Positions 56,380 through 64,000 of a DNA stretch of 64,000 bases are shown piece after piece. Numbering within the stretch: the first letter of the stretch is position 1; every line of letters begins with the position of its first letter. This DNA is from Sphingopyxis alaskensis RB2256 (lineage in GTDB: Bacteria; Pseudomonadota; Alphaproteobacteria; Sphingomonadales; Sphingomonadaceae), in contig NC_008048.1 of assembly GCF_000013985.1 (NCBI RefSeq), forward strand, positions 2,294,001 to 2,358,000. The letters run 5' to 3'. A program made the position numbers and the translations under genes. Below the pieces are notes generated by a model. It did not search any database and was not told where the DNA came from. It worked only from the letters and a program-made list of their open reading frames with translations.

Positions 56380-57518
56380 TGCGCATCCTCTTCCTCTTCA
56401 TCGGCGAGCCGCACCACCTGTTCCACGCGCTGCCCATCGCCGCCGAAATGGCCGCGAAGGGTCAGCCCGTCGAGGTCGCGGTGGCAAGCGCCGATCATCT
56501 GCCCGTCGCGCAGCAGGTCATGCTCGCCTATCCGGGCTTTGCGCCGCAAATCACGCTGCTCGGGCAAAAGGGCCTCGCGCGCTGGCTGCGCGCGCGCGGC
56601 CTGTTCCGCAATCCGCGCCTGCCGATCCTGCTCGACGCGCTGCCCTTCCTCCGCCGGTTCGACGCGATCGTCGTCCCCGAACGGACGACGACCAGCATCC
56701 GTCATTTCCTGCCGCGCCGGACGCGCCTCATCTTCACGCCGCACGGCGCGGGCGACCGTGCGATCACCTTCGACGCGCGCGACCGCCGTTTCGATTTCGC
56801 ACTCGTCGCGGGCGAAAAGAGCGAGGCACGGATGATCGAGGCCGGGACGATCCGCCCCGGCCATTATGCGGTCACCGGCTATGTGAAGCTCGACCTGATG
56901 CGCCGCCTGCAAAAGTCGCGCGCGCCGATTTTCGACAATGACCGACCGACGATCCTCTATGCCCCGCATTTCCGGCGCGACCTGTCGTCGTGGGACCGGT
57001 TCGGGCGCGGAATCATCGACTGGGTCGCGGCGCAGGACCGCTACAACCTGATCGTCGCTCCGCACGTCCGCCTGTTCGCCGAAGCGAGCGACGCCGAACG
57101 GGCCGAAGTCGAACGCCGCGCCATTCCGGGCAAAATCCTTGTCGACCTGGGCTCCGAACGCCTGTTCGACATGAGTTATACCAGCGGCGCCGACCTCTAT
57201 CTCGGCGATGTCAGCAGCCAGGTGTATGAGTTTCTGGCGAAGCCTCGACCGTGTGTCTTCCTCAACGCGCATCGGGTCGACTGGGTCGGCGATCCCGACT
57301 ATCTCTTCTGGACGCTTGGCGATGTCGTCGATGACCTCGCCGACCTGCCCGCCGCGCTCGACGCCGCCCCCGGCCGCCATCCGCTCTATGCCGATGCCCA
57401 GCGCGCGCGCCTCGCCGAATCGATCGGCGGCGATCCCGCAGGCGCGGCGGCGCGCGGCGCCGAGGCGATCCTGCACTTTCTTGCAAAGGACGCCGGGCAG
57501 GATAAGAGCGGCGGATGA
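56379..57518 (+). CDS. CDP-glycerol glycerophosphotransferase-like (TagB/TagF family) protein
   Basis: From ATG 56379 the 379-residue protein matches the core of this family: RLIFTPHGAGDRAITF (equivalent of HGxPxK), RPTILYAPHFRRDLSSWDRF and MSYTSGADLYLGDVSSQVYE (equivalent of DYSSVYFDF). In Gram-positive bacteria such enzymes build teichoic acid from CDP-glycerol. A strong GGAGG (56367) sets the start. Its neighbours (CDP-alcohol phosphotransferase, two nucleotidyltransferases) supply activated alcohols. Substrate is inferred, not shown. Confidence 0.8.
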   Translation: MRILFLFIGEPHHLFHALPIAAEMAAKGQPVEVAVASADHLPVAQQVMLAYPGFAPQITLLGQKGLARWLRARGLFRNPRLPILLDALPFLRRFDAIVVPERTTTSIRHFLPRRTRLIFTPHGAGDRAITFDARDRRFDFALVAGEKSEARMIEAGTIRPGHYAVTGYVKLDLMRRLQKSRAPIFDNDRPTILYAPHFRRDLSSWDRFGRGIIDWVAAQDRYNLIVAPHVRLFAEASDAERAEVERRAIPGKILVDLGSERLFDMSYTSGADLYLGDVSSQVYEFLAKPRPCVFLNAHRVDWVGDPDYLFWTLGDVVDDLADLPAALDAAPGRHPLYADAQRARLAESIGGDPAGAAARGAEAILHFLAKDAGQDKSGG

Positions 57519-58618
57519 CCGACGCCAAACCCCTCCCCGCGCTGACGCCGATCGGCGACAATCCCACCCTCATCTGGGGCATGACCAACGCCGAGCGCCT
57601 GCGGCGGCTGGCGCGCGCCGAGGGACTGCCCGACACGCCGGGCGCATCGGGCGCGCGGCTTTACGTCAATCTGGCCTATGTCTTCGATCCCGTGTGGTTG
57701 CGCCACGTCGTCGCGCTGCCCGGCACGGTGGTGATGGACGGCGATGCGCTGGTGATGGCGCATCTGGTCGGCGGCATGACGCCGGACGATATTGCGGCCA
57801 ACCGCAGCACGCTGTCGATCATCGACTATCAGGGCAATCCGCAAATCTATAACCGCCAGCTGCGCAAGCTCGACTGCCCCTTCATTCAGCCGCTGACCCG
57901 CGAAACGCGGCGCGCGATCGAGCGGAAGAGCTATTTCGGCGCCTATAAGGGCGTGACCGACGCGCTGACCAAATATCTCTGGCCCGAACTTGCGCTATGG
58001 CTGACGCGCGGTGCGGCGAGCATCGGCATGACGCCGAACATGGTGACGGCGATCGGCGCGGCGCTGTGCATCTATGCGACCTGGCTCTTTGCGCAGGGCC
58101 AGTATTGGGAGGGGATGCTCGCGGGCTTCATCTTCATGGTGCTCGACACCGTCGATGGAAAGCTCGCGCGCTGCACGATCACTTCGTCGAAATGGGGCAA
58201 TGTCGCCGACCATGGCGTCGACCTCATTCACCCGCCCTTCTGGTGGTATTTCTGGGGCGTCGGGCTCGGCGCCTGGGGTCTCGCGCTGCCCGATCAGACC
58301 TTCCTGCTGGTGATGATTGCTGTGGTCGCGGGCTATGTGCTCCAGCGCGTGATCGAGGGGTTGTTCATCAAGGATTTCGGCATGGACATCCATGTCTGGC
58401 GCCGGTTCGACAGCCAGTTCCGCCTGATCACCGCGCGGCGCAATCCCAATTTCGCAATCCTGTTCTTCGCGACGCTCGCCGGACGCCCCGACATCGGGCT
58501 GATCGCGGTGGCGTGGTGGACGGTCATCTCGCTGGTCGTCCATGCGGTGCAGTTGGTGCAAGCCTATGCAGAGCGGCGCGCTGGGCGCCCTATTGTCAGC
58601 TGGATGGAGGAAGCATGA
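57515..58618 (+). CDS. CDP-alcohol phosphotransferase with N-terminal nucleotidyltransferase-like domain
   Basis: The 367-residue protein has an extra N-terminal soluble domain (about 1-130) and a membrane CDP-alcohol phosphatidyltransferase domain. The family motif is complete: D211-x2-D214-G-x2-A218-R219-x8-G228-x3-D232-x3-D236, within DTVDGKLARC and WGNVADHGVD. Four acids bind the metals. The N-terminal domain recalls the degenerate cytidylyltransferase-like domain of archaeal AF2299 and of inositol phospholipid enzymes. It would join a phospho-alcohol from its CDP derivative to a lipid. Overlaps neighbours at both ends. Confidence 0.9.
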   Translation: MTDAKPLPALTPIGDNPTLIWGMTNAERLRRLARAEGLPDTPGASGARLYVNLAYVFDPVWLRHVVALPGTVVMDGDALVMAHLVGGMTPDDIAANRSTLSIIDYQGNPQIYNRQLRKLDCPFIQPLTRETRRAIERKSYFGAYKGVTDALTKYLWPELALWLTRGAASIGMTPNMVTAIGAALCIYATWLFAQGQYWEGMLAGFIFMVLDTVDGKLARCTITSSKWGNVADHGVDLIHPPFWWYFWGVGLGAWGLALPDQTFLLVMIAVVAGYVLQRVIEGLFIKDFGMDIHVWRRFDSQFRLITARRNPNFAILFFATLAGRPDIGLIAVAWWTVISLVVHAVQLVQAYAERRAGRPIVSWMEEA

Positions 58619-59043
58619 ACGAAACCATCGCAAAGTTCGGCCACCCGGCGACGCTGATCGCCGACTATGCGCATTGGGTCGTGCTGCTTCGCCCCGCGCA
58701 GCCGACGCTCGGCGCGCTGGTGCTCGCGGCGAAATCGGACGCCACGGCGTTCGGCGACCTGCCCGCCGCGGCTCACGCCGAGCTCAAGACCGTCACCGCC
58801 GCCATCGAGGCGGCGCTGAGGCAGGCCGTCGGCTATGCCAAGATCAATTATCTGATGCTGATGATGGTCGACCCCCACGTCCATTTCCACGTCCTGCCGC
58901 GCTATGATGGCGAGCGCAGCGGCGCCGGGATAACGGTCGCCGATGCCGGCTGGCCGGGGCAGCCCGATCTGGGGCAGGCGGTAAAGCTCGACGAAAGCCA
59001 GATCGCCGCGCTCACCGGCTGGCTCAAACCCTATTTCGCGTAG
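58615..59043 (+). CDS. HIT-family protein
   Basis: The 142-residue protein contains the histidine triad in PHVHFHVLPRYDGE and an AP4A-phosphorylase-like first half (AHWVVLLRPAQPTLGALVLA). HIT enzymes hydrolyse or transfer nucleotidyl groups, so a role with the CDP-linked intermediates of the cluster is plausible. Its ATG overlaps the stop of the CDP-alcohol transferase gene. The last 13 bases overlap the convergent nucleotidyltransferase. Confidence 0.92.
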   Translation: MNETIAKFGHPATLIADYAHWVVLLRPAQPTLGALVLAAKSDATAFGDLPAAAHAELKTVTAAIEAALRQAVGYAKINYLMLMMVDPHVHFHVLPRYDGERSGAGITVADAGWPGQPDLGQAVKLDESQIAALTGWLKPYFA

Positions 59044-59795
59044 CGGCCTTCGGCCACCCATTTGGCGGTGAGCGCCTCGGCGGCCTCGACATCCTGCGGA
59101 AAGTCGACTTCCTGCCATTCGAGCCCCTCGATCGACACGGTGCCGACGCGGTTGCCCTTGGCGATGACGTCGATCGCGCGCAGATACCAGCGCTCGACCC
59201 CGTCGGGGGTGCGCATCATCTGGTCGACCTGGTTGCGGAAGATCGACGGGCCGTCGCCGGTGAAGGCGAGCATCCCGATCGATTCGGCATTGGTATCGGG
59301 GGGCAGCAGCCGCTTGCCGATCTGGTGGAGCCGCCCCTCGGCGTCGCGGTTCACCTTCATATCGTCGTCGTCATAATCGGCTTTGACATCGACGGTGACG
59401 GTGATCGGCTCCTTCACCCCGTCGATCAGTCGCGCGACGATCTCGTCCGAAACGATGGTGTCGCCGTTCAAAATGATGAAATCGCGGTCCATTTCCTCGC
59501 GCGCGATCCAGCAGGTGCCCAGATTGTCGGCGACCTGAAAGAAGGGATTGAACAGCGTGCGGATGCGCGCGCCCGTGTCGCGATAGAGTTGCAGCGCATG
59601 ATCCTCGACGCGTTCGGTGCGGAACCCCGTGACGACGACGATGTCCCTGATCCCGTTCGCGACGAGCGCCGCGACCTGCCAGCTGATGAGGCTGCGGCCC
59701 CCCAGTTCGATCAGACATTTGGGAATGTCGCGCGTCAACGGCAACAGACGCGATCCCTGTCCGGCCGACAGGATGATGGCTTTGGAAATGGTCAT
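59031..59795 (-). CDS. Sugar/alcohol-phosphate nucleotidyltransferase
   Basis: From ATG 59795 the 254-residue protein has the NTP-transferase signature ILSAGQGSRLLPLTRDIPKC, ILNGDTIV (metal acid), and later VDVKADYDDDDMKV. It resembles phosphocholine or inositol-phosphate cytidylyltransferases more than classic RmlA in size. It would make a nucleotide-activated donor, possibly CDP-linked, for the transferases opposite. It is the last gene of a three-gene minus-strand run with ATGA overlaps, convergent with the HIT gene. Confidence 0.9.
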   Translation of the reverse strand: MTISKAIILSAGQGSRLLPLTRDIPKCLIELGGRSLISWQVAALVANGIRDIVVVTGFRTERVEDHALQLYRDTGARIRTLFNPFFQVADNLGTCWIAREEMDRDFIILNGDTIVSDEIVARLIDGVKEPITVTVDVKADYDDDDMKVNRDAEGRLHQIGKRLLPPDTNAESIGMLAFTGDGPSIFRNQVDQMMRTPDGVERWYLRAIDVIAKGNRVGTVSIEGLEWQEVDFPQDVEAAEALTAKWVAEGRYAK

Positions 59796-60586
59796 AGGCG
59801 CCGCCCTATAGCCGCTTCGCCCCGCGCGGCAAATATCGCTTCGATCAGCGCGATGTCGGCGGGCTTGTCGGCGTCGATGCACGCCACGGGGTCGCTCATC
59901 GGCACCACTTTCGCCGCAAGGCCAAAGCGCCGCCCCGCGCGCGCCACCCCTTGCTGGATGGTGAACAGGCGCAGCAGCGCGCCGATGAGCAGCCACGGGC
60001 CGAAAGCCGCGATAATCTTCAGCCCCTTTTTGCGGTCACGCTCGATCCGCCCCCAGAAATCGAGCAATGGCAGGACGCGCTGCCCGCGCAGCCGAAACAG
60101 GTTCGCCCCCGACCACCAGCCGCCCCGGAACTTCAGCCAGGTCCGCCGCGATTCGGGATAGTGCGCCAGCAGCACGTCACGCTCGACCATCGCGACTGCG
60201 ACGTCGCTGTCCACCGCGCCGCGCAGGAACTCGGCGATCATCGCCGGGGTGAGCAGCACATTGTCGGCGGTGGTCACGAGCAGCGGATCGTCGCCCGGCG
60301 GCAATGCGGCGGCGAGCGAGCTGCTGATCCCCTCCCCCGATGTGGCAAAATGCAGGTCGGCGATGCCCGCAAGGCCCGGTTCGGCGGCGAGCGCTGCGCT
60401 GTCCTGCGCCAATATGGTGATCGCCCCTACCTCTGGCGCGGCGCGCAGCGCGGTCACGACATGGATCAGCATCGGCTGCCCCGCGACGGGGAGCAGCGCC
60501 TTGGTGGGCACCCCGCTGCCCGCCAGCAGCGGGTCGGCGCCGGGACGGCTGCCCGCGAGGACGATCGCCGCTATCGGGCCGGTCAT
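59792..60586 (-). CDS. MobA-like nucleotidyltransferase
   Basis: The 264-residue protein starts IAAIVLAGSRPGADPLLAG and PTKALLPVAGQPMLIHVVTA, the MobA/IspD-like NTP transferase loop, with LLVTTADNVLLTPAMI as the metal-binding TADN site. It also has a hydrophobic C-terminal half (FGPWLLIGALLRLFTIQQGV). A second nucleotidyltransferase gene follows with a four-base overlap. The two may act on successive substrates or one may be a regulatory partner. Confidence 0.87.
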   Translation of the reverse strand: MTGPIAAIVLAGSRPGADPLLAGSGVPTKALLPVAGQPMLIHVVTALRAAPEVGAITILAQDSAALAAEPGLAGIADLHFATSGEGISSSLAAALPPGDDPLLVTTADNVLLTPAMIAEFLRGAVDSDVAVAMVERDVLLAHYPESRRTWLKFRGGWWSGANLFRLRGQRVLPLLDFWGRIERDRKKGLKIIAAFGPWLLIGALLRLFTIQQGVARAGRRFGLAAKVVPMSDPVACIDADKPADIALIEAIFAARGEAAIGRRL

Positions 60587-61536
60587 CGCTCTGCGTCCAC
60601 CGGCGCGATGCGGCGCGCGGTGACACCGCGAAGGAAATCGCTCGCTTCGTCGAGCACCGGCCCGCGGTTGCGAAAGGGCGCGGCGAGCGCCATGACGATC
60701 CCGGTGTGGCCGACGCCGGGATAGATGCGCAGCGTCGCCGACCCGCCCGCGCGCTCGATCGCGGCGGCGAGGTTCTGGCTGTTGCGCGGGCGCACCACAT
60801 CATCCTCGTCGCCGCTCGCAAGCCAAAGCGGCGGCGCGTCGCCGCGCGCGAAATGGATCGGCTGCGTCCGCTCGATCGGCCGAACCTTGCCCATCGCCTT
60901 GTCGGCGCGGCCGCCCTTTTCGAGCGGCAGGAAGTCATAAGGCCCGGCAAGGCCCGCGACGCCGCGGACGATCGACGGATCGCTTTTCGCGGCGCGCAAC
61001 CATTGCGGGTCGAGCGCGAGCATCGCGGCATTATAGGCGCCCGCCGAATGCCCCATCAGCGCGATCCGGTCGGGATCGCCGCCGAGCTTCGCGATATGCT
61101 CATGCGTCCACGCGACCGCCGCGGCGCTGTCTTCCAGAAAATCGGGCCAATGCGCCTTCGGCACCAGCCGGTAATCGGGGATCACGACGACAAAGCCCTG
61201 CCGCGCGAGCGCGCGTCCCGCGAAACCATAATGGCCGCGCTCGCCGCTGTTCCAGCCGCCGCCATAGAAAAAGACCACGACGGGCAGCCGGTCGCCTTCG
61301 CGCAGGCTGCCCGGCACCCAGATGTCGAGCGACTGGCGCGGCCCGCGGCCATAGGGCTGGTCGGCGATCAGCAGCCGCGCGCCATCGCCCTGCCCCAGCA
61401 GCCGGTCGGCCAGGTTGAGCGATTTCGCGCCGCCCGCGGCGATCATCCTGGCGCCGCCGCCGAACAGCAGCACGAGCAGCAGCAGCACGAAGAGGATCTT
61501 GATCAATCGCCGTCCCTTGCAAAGCCGCGCCGCCAT
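60583..61536 (-). CDS. Membrane-anchored alpha/beta hydrolase (esterase-like)
   Basis: From ATG 61536 the 317-residue protein has an N-terminal hydrophobic anchor (IKILFVLLLLVLLFGGG), the oxyanion strand VVVFFYGGGWNSGERGHYGF, the nucleophile elbow IALMGHSAGAYNAAMLAL, and a terminal histidine in YPGVGHTGIV. This is the hormone-sensitive-lipase-like/BD-FAE esterase plan. It heads the minus-strand operon with the two nucleotidyltransferases. The much longer open frame upstream is not real. Confidence 0.88.
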   Translation of the reverse strand: MAARLCKGRRLIKILFVLLLLVLLFGGGARMIAAGGAKSLNLADRLLGQGDGARLLIADQPYGRGPRQSLDIWVPGSLREGDRLPVVVFFYGGGWNSGERGHYGFAGRALARQGFVVVIPDYRLVPKAHWPDFLEDSAAAVAWTHEHIAKLGGDPDRIALMGHSAGAYNAAMLALDPQWLRAAKSDPSIVRGVAGLAGPYDFLPLEKGGRADKAMGKVRPIERTQPIHFARGDAPPLWLASGDEDDVVRPRNSQNLAAAIERAGGSATLRIYPGVGHTGIVMALAAPFRNRGPVLDEASDFLRGVTARRIAPVDAER

Positions 61537-61630
61537 CCCGCCGCGCCCTACAGCGCCGCGCGGCGCGTCACAAGCGCGTAACATTGGCGCGGCGCGCGAC
61601 CTTTTGTCCGCTCGCGCGTAGAAGAAGGCG

Positions 61631-62461
61631 ATGACCTGCCCCTTTTCCCGCCCCGCCCTTGTCTGCAACAGCCACAGCGGCAGCCACGACGAGGCCGTCC
61701 TCGAAGCGATCGGGGCGGTCTGCCGCGAACAGGGCGCGCCGCTCGCCGCGACCTTTGCGCTGCCCGATGACGCGATTCCCGACGCCGCCGAACTGGCCCG
61801 GCAGCAGATCGACCTCCTGATCGTCTGGACCGGCGACGGCACGATCAACGCGGCGGCAGGCGGTGCGGCGGGGTGGGACGGCGCGATCCTGCCGCTGCCC
61901 GGCGGCACGCTCAACCTCCTGTCGAAGGCGCTCCACGGCGACCGCGACGCGCCCGACATATTGGCGGACGTGCTGCGGGGCAAAGGCCACCGACGCCCGG
62001 TGCCGATGCTCCGTTCAAAAGACGGCGATGCCTTCATCACCATCGTCGCCGGCCCCGCGACGCGCTGGGCCGAAGTGCGCGAAACGATGCGGCAGGACGG
62101 GCTGATCGAGGCGAGCCGCGCGGCGCCCGAGGCGCTCGACGCGATGATGAACGCGCCCGGCGTGCGCGTCGCGGGTCAGGACCGCGACTGGCCCGCGATC
62201 ATCCTGACCCCCACCCCGCACGGCATCCGCGCCGACGGCATCGTCGCCGAAGGCTCCGCCGATGTGCTCCGCCACGGCCTCGCCTGGCTCGGCGGCGATT
62301 TTCGCGACGGGCCGAGCGAGCACGTCGCGACCGGCGACACGATCATCCTCGAAAGCGACGCGCCGATCAGCCTCGAATATGACGGCGAACTCAAGGAAAC
62401 GGAATCGCCCGCGCGCTTCGCGCTCGGCACGAGCACGGTCGATTTCATCGCGACGGCATGA
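61631..62461 (+). CDS. Diacylglycerol kinase-family lipid kinase
   Basis: The 276-residue protein has the catalytic-loop motif LLIVWTGDGTINAAAGG and the following LPLPGGTLNLLSKALHGD. The family phosphorylates diacylglycerol, sphingosine or ceramide, or undecaprenol. In Caulobacter a member of this family acts as a ceramide kinase; sphingomonads make sphingolipids, so such a substrate is possible here. It overlaps the next gene (ATGA). Divergent from the hydrolase. Confidence 0.88.
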   Translation: MTCPFSRPALVCNSHSGSHDEAVLEAIGAVCREQGAPLAATFALPDDAIPDAAELARQQIDLLIVWTGDGTINAAAGGAAGWDGAILPLPGGTLNLLSKALHGDRDAPDILADVLRGKGHRRPVPMLRSKDGDAFITIVAGPATRWAEVRETMRQDGLIEASRAAPEALDAMMNAPGVRVAGQDRDWPAIILTPTPHGIRADGIVAEGSADVLRHGLAWLGGDFRDGPSEHVATGDTIILESDAPISLEYDGELKETESPARFALGTSTVDFIATA

Positions 62462-63306
62462 CACGGCTCTTTCATATCAGCGACCTGCATTTCGGGCTCG
62501 AAGACCCGGCGGCGCTCGACTGGTTTACCGACTGCGTCCGCGCCGAGCGCCCCGACGCGGTCCTCATCACCGGCGACCTCACGATGCGCGCGCGCGCGCA
62601 TGAGTTTGCCGCAGCGTGCGACTGGATCGAAACGCTCGACGTGCCCGTGACGGTCGAGGTCGGCAACCACGACCTGCCCTATTTCAATCCGGTCGCGCGC
62701 TTCTTTCATCCCTATCGCCGTATCCGCCGCATCGAACGGCTCGTCGAGCGCGAAATCGACCTGCCCGGCCTGGCGATCGTGTCGCTCAAGACCACCGCGC
62801 GCGCGCAGTGGCGGCTCGACTGGTCGAAAGGATGGGTGACCGACAAGGCGCTCGCCCGCACGCTCGCCGCGATCGACGCGCTGCCCCCCGGCGCCATGCC
62901 ACTCGTCACCGCGCATCATCCGCTGGTCGAGGCGGGCACGAAAGGCCGCGCGCTGACCCGCGGCGGCGAGCGCGCGCTGGCGGCCTTGGCAAAGCGCGGC
63001 GTCGCGGCGGTGCTGACCGGCCACGTCCATGATGCTTTCGACCTGGTGAAACAGACCGCGGGCGGGCCGATCCGCATGATCGGCGCCGGGACGCTGTCGC
63101 AGCGCATCCGTTCGACCCCGCCCAGCTTCAACGACCTGCTGGTCAGGGGCCGCGCGCTGTCGGTGCGCGTGCGCAATCTGGCCGACGTGCCGACCCCCGA
63201 CATGCAGATTACCGACATCCCGGCCGACGCGCTGCCGCCGCGCGATCCCGGCGAACCCGTCGCGCCCGTCCACGCCGTCCCGCCCGTCGATCCGCCGGTG
63301 CATTGA
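62458..63306 (+). CDS. Metallophosphoesterase (calcineurin-like)
   Basis: The 282-residue protein shows the five phosphoesterase blocks in order: FHISDLHFG, LITGDLTMRARAHEF, VEVGNHDLPYF, LVTAHHPLVE and VLTGHVHDAFD. These bind a two-metal centre. Possible substrates are cyclic nucleotides, lipid-A-precursor-like nucleotides or phospholipids; none can be chosen by eye. The C-terminal 40 residues are Pro-rich. It overlaps the DAGK-family gene by four bases, so the two are coupled. Confidence 0.93.
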   Translation: MTRLFHISDLHFGLEDPAALDWFTDCVRAERPDAVLITGDLTMRARAHEFAAACDWIETLDVPVTVEVGNHDLPYFNPVARFFHPYRRIRRIERLVEREIDLPGLAIVSLKTTARAQWRLDWSKGWVTDKALARTLAAIDALPPGAMPLVTAHHPLVEAGTKGRALTRGGERALAALAKRGVAAVLTGHVHDAFDLVKQTAGGPIRMIGAGTLSQRIRSTPPSFNDLLVRGRALSVRVRNLADVPTPDMQITDIPADALPPRDPGEPVAPVHAVPPVDPPVH

Positions 63307-63355
63307 CGCGCGCGTCCATCCCGTTAGGTTGCAACAAAAAACGGGATGAGGGACG

Positions 63356-64000
63356 ATGCTGACCAAGGGCGACGATTACCCGCTGCACCAGCGCGCCGAG
63401 CCGATCGCGTTCGCGGGCGCCGACCGCAATTTTTACGACCGCTATTTCTTCAACGGCTATGCGCCCGACGGGTCGGTCTTTTTCGCCGCGGCGATGGGCT
63501 TTTATCCGCAGCTCGGCATTGTCGACGCCAGCTTTTCGGTCATCGTCGATGATGTCCAGCATATCCTGCACGCCAGCCGCCGGTCGGACGGCGAACGGCT
63601 CGACCTGTCGGTCGGGCCGGTCGCAATTACAATCGACGCGCCGCTTGAAACGGTGACGCTGCGCATCGCGCCGAACGACGGGCTGCTCGCAGGCGAGCTG
63701 CGCTTCGCCGGGCGCCATTTCCCGATCGAGGAACCGCGCTTCACGCGCCGCAACGGCACGCGGCTGTTCATGGACTATACGCGCATGACGCAGAACGGCC
63801 GCTGGTCGGGCTGGTTGTCGGTCGGCGGCCAGCGCGTCGATGTCGCCGATGGCTGGACGGGCACACGCGACCGCAGCTGGGGCATCCGCCCGGTCGGCGC
63901 AAGCGAGCCGCAGCCACCACCGGGGGGCAATTTCGCGCAATTCTTCTGGCTGTGGACGCCGTGCAATTTCGCCGACCGCTCGCTCTTCTTTCACAGCAAC
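63356..64000 (+). CDS. Conserved hypothetical protein, CrtC/DUF7064-like, 3'-truncated by window edge
   Basis: Starting at ATG 63356, 215 residues are open to the window end without a stop. The start is MLTKGDDYPLHQRAEPIAFA and later blocks are DRYFFNGYAPDGSVFFAAAM, RFTRRNGTRLFMDYTRMTQN and TGTRDRSWGIRPVGAS. The RDRSWG signature is typical of a lipocalin-like family related to CrtC hydratases and seen widely in sphingomonads and mycobacteria. Function is unknown. A weak purine-rich ribosome site (ATGAGGGACG) precedes it, 49 bases after the phosphoesterase. Confidence 0.75.
   Translation, partial: MLTKGDDYPLHQRAEPIAFAGADRNFYDRYFFNGYAPDGSVFFAAAMGFYPQLGIVDASFSVIVDDVQHILHASRRSDGERLDLSVGPVAITIDAPLETVTLRIAPNDGLLAGELRFAGRHFPIEEPRFTRRNGTRLFMDYTRMTQNGRWSGWLSVGGQRVDVADGWTGTRDRSWGIRPVGASEPQPPPGGNFAQFFWLWTPCNFADRSLFFHSN

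Noticed and set aside
60583..62043. 486-codon reading frame including the esterase
   Set aside because: The first 169 codons run antisense to the DAGK-family gene and lack any esterase features; ATG 61536 gives the anchored enzyme.

Overview
This 64 kb window is a high-GC, gene-dense chromosomal segment from an alphaproteobacterium, most probably a sphingomonad (Sphingopyxis/Sphingomonas type). The assignment rests on gene content and order: phyR/nepR general stress genes, a plant-type class II DAHP synthase, COQ4, the TCA block mdh-sucD-sucA-sucB-lpdA with sdhB nearby, a PilZ-rich c-di-GMP locus, and many short palindromic repeats between genes. No rRNA, tRNA, CRISPR array, prophage or plasmid genes were found. 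Species cannot be fixed from sequence reading alone.

Layout. 0-5 kb: bcp (partial), glnE, the general stress regulators phyR and nepR, and tgt. 5-9.4 kb: hemerythrin, a PAS-GGDEF-EAL-PilZ enzyme, an inverted-repeat element, and a divergent PilZ-XRE fusion regulator. 9.4-13 kb: queA, cyclophilin, coaD, ispA, xseB. 13-20.5 kb: a small exported protein, purL, DUF72, COQ4, a nitroreductase, DUF418, an Hpt protein. 20.6-25.3 kb: tusA-like, der, bamB, a YfgM-like TPR protein, panB. 25.3-28.5 kb: a membrane protein/XRE pair with a clear promoter and operator-like palindrome, then GDPD, ArsC-like and cyclic-nucleotide-binding genes. 28.7-42.3 kb: class II DAHP synthase, M28 peptidase, CoA-ester lyase, SPFH/NfeD pair, proB, an epimerase, sppA, an alpha/beta hydrolase, a complete 270-bp MITE, a TRIC-type channel gene and a GFA protein. 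42.3-54 kb: lpdA, a small GIY-YIG gene framed by palindromes, sucB, sucA, sucD, mdh, a polysaccharide deacetylase, zapE, a thioesterase and sdhB. 54-64 kb: a tightly packed set for lipid or polymer head groups (flippase, HAD phosphatase, CDP-glycerol-transferase-like, CDP-alcohol phosphotransferase, HIT, two nucleotidyltransferases, hydrolase, DAGK-family kinase, metallophosphoesterase).

How the genes work together. Most of the window is core metabolism: nitrogen control (glnE), queuosine (tgt, queA), CoA (panB, coaD), purines (purL), shikimate entry (DAHP synthase), proline (proB), TCA cycle, and outer-membrane assembly (bamB). The parts worth most attention are (1) the c-di-GMP locus at 6-9.4 kb, where a GGDEF-EAL-PilZ enzyme faces a PilZ-XRE protein that could be a c-di-GMP-responsive DNA-binding regulator, the latter framed by inverted copies of a 21-bp repeat; (2) the 54-62 kb cluster, which has the parts needed to activate an alcohol as a CDP derivative, attach it through a phosphodiester, and export the product, and which may make an anionic envelope lipid or polymer in a lineage known for glycosphingolipids instead of LPS; and (3) small mobile DNA: two MITE-like elements, a palindrome-framed GIY-YIG gene, and several REP families.

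Limits: all function calls come from reading motifs and neighbourhoods; no database search, structure prediction or RNA folding was run.
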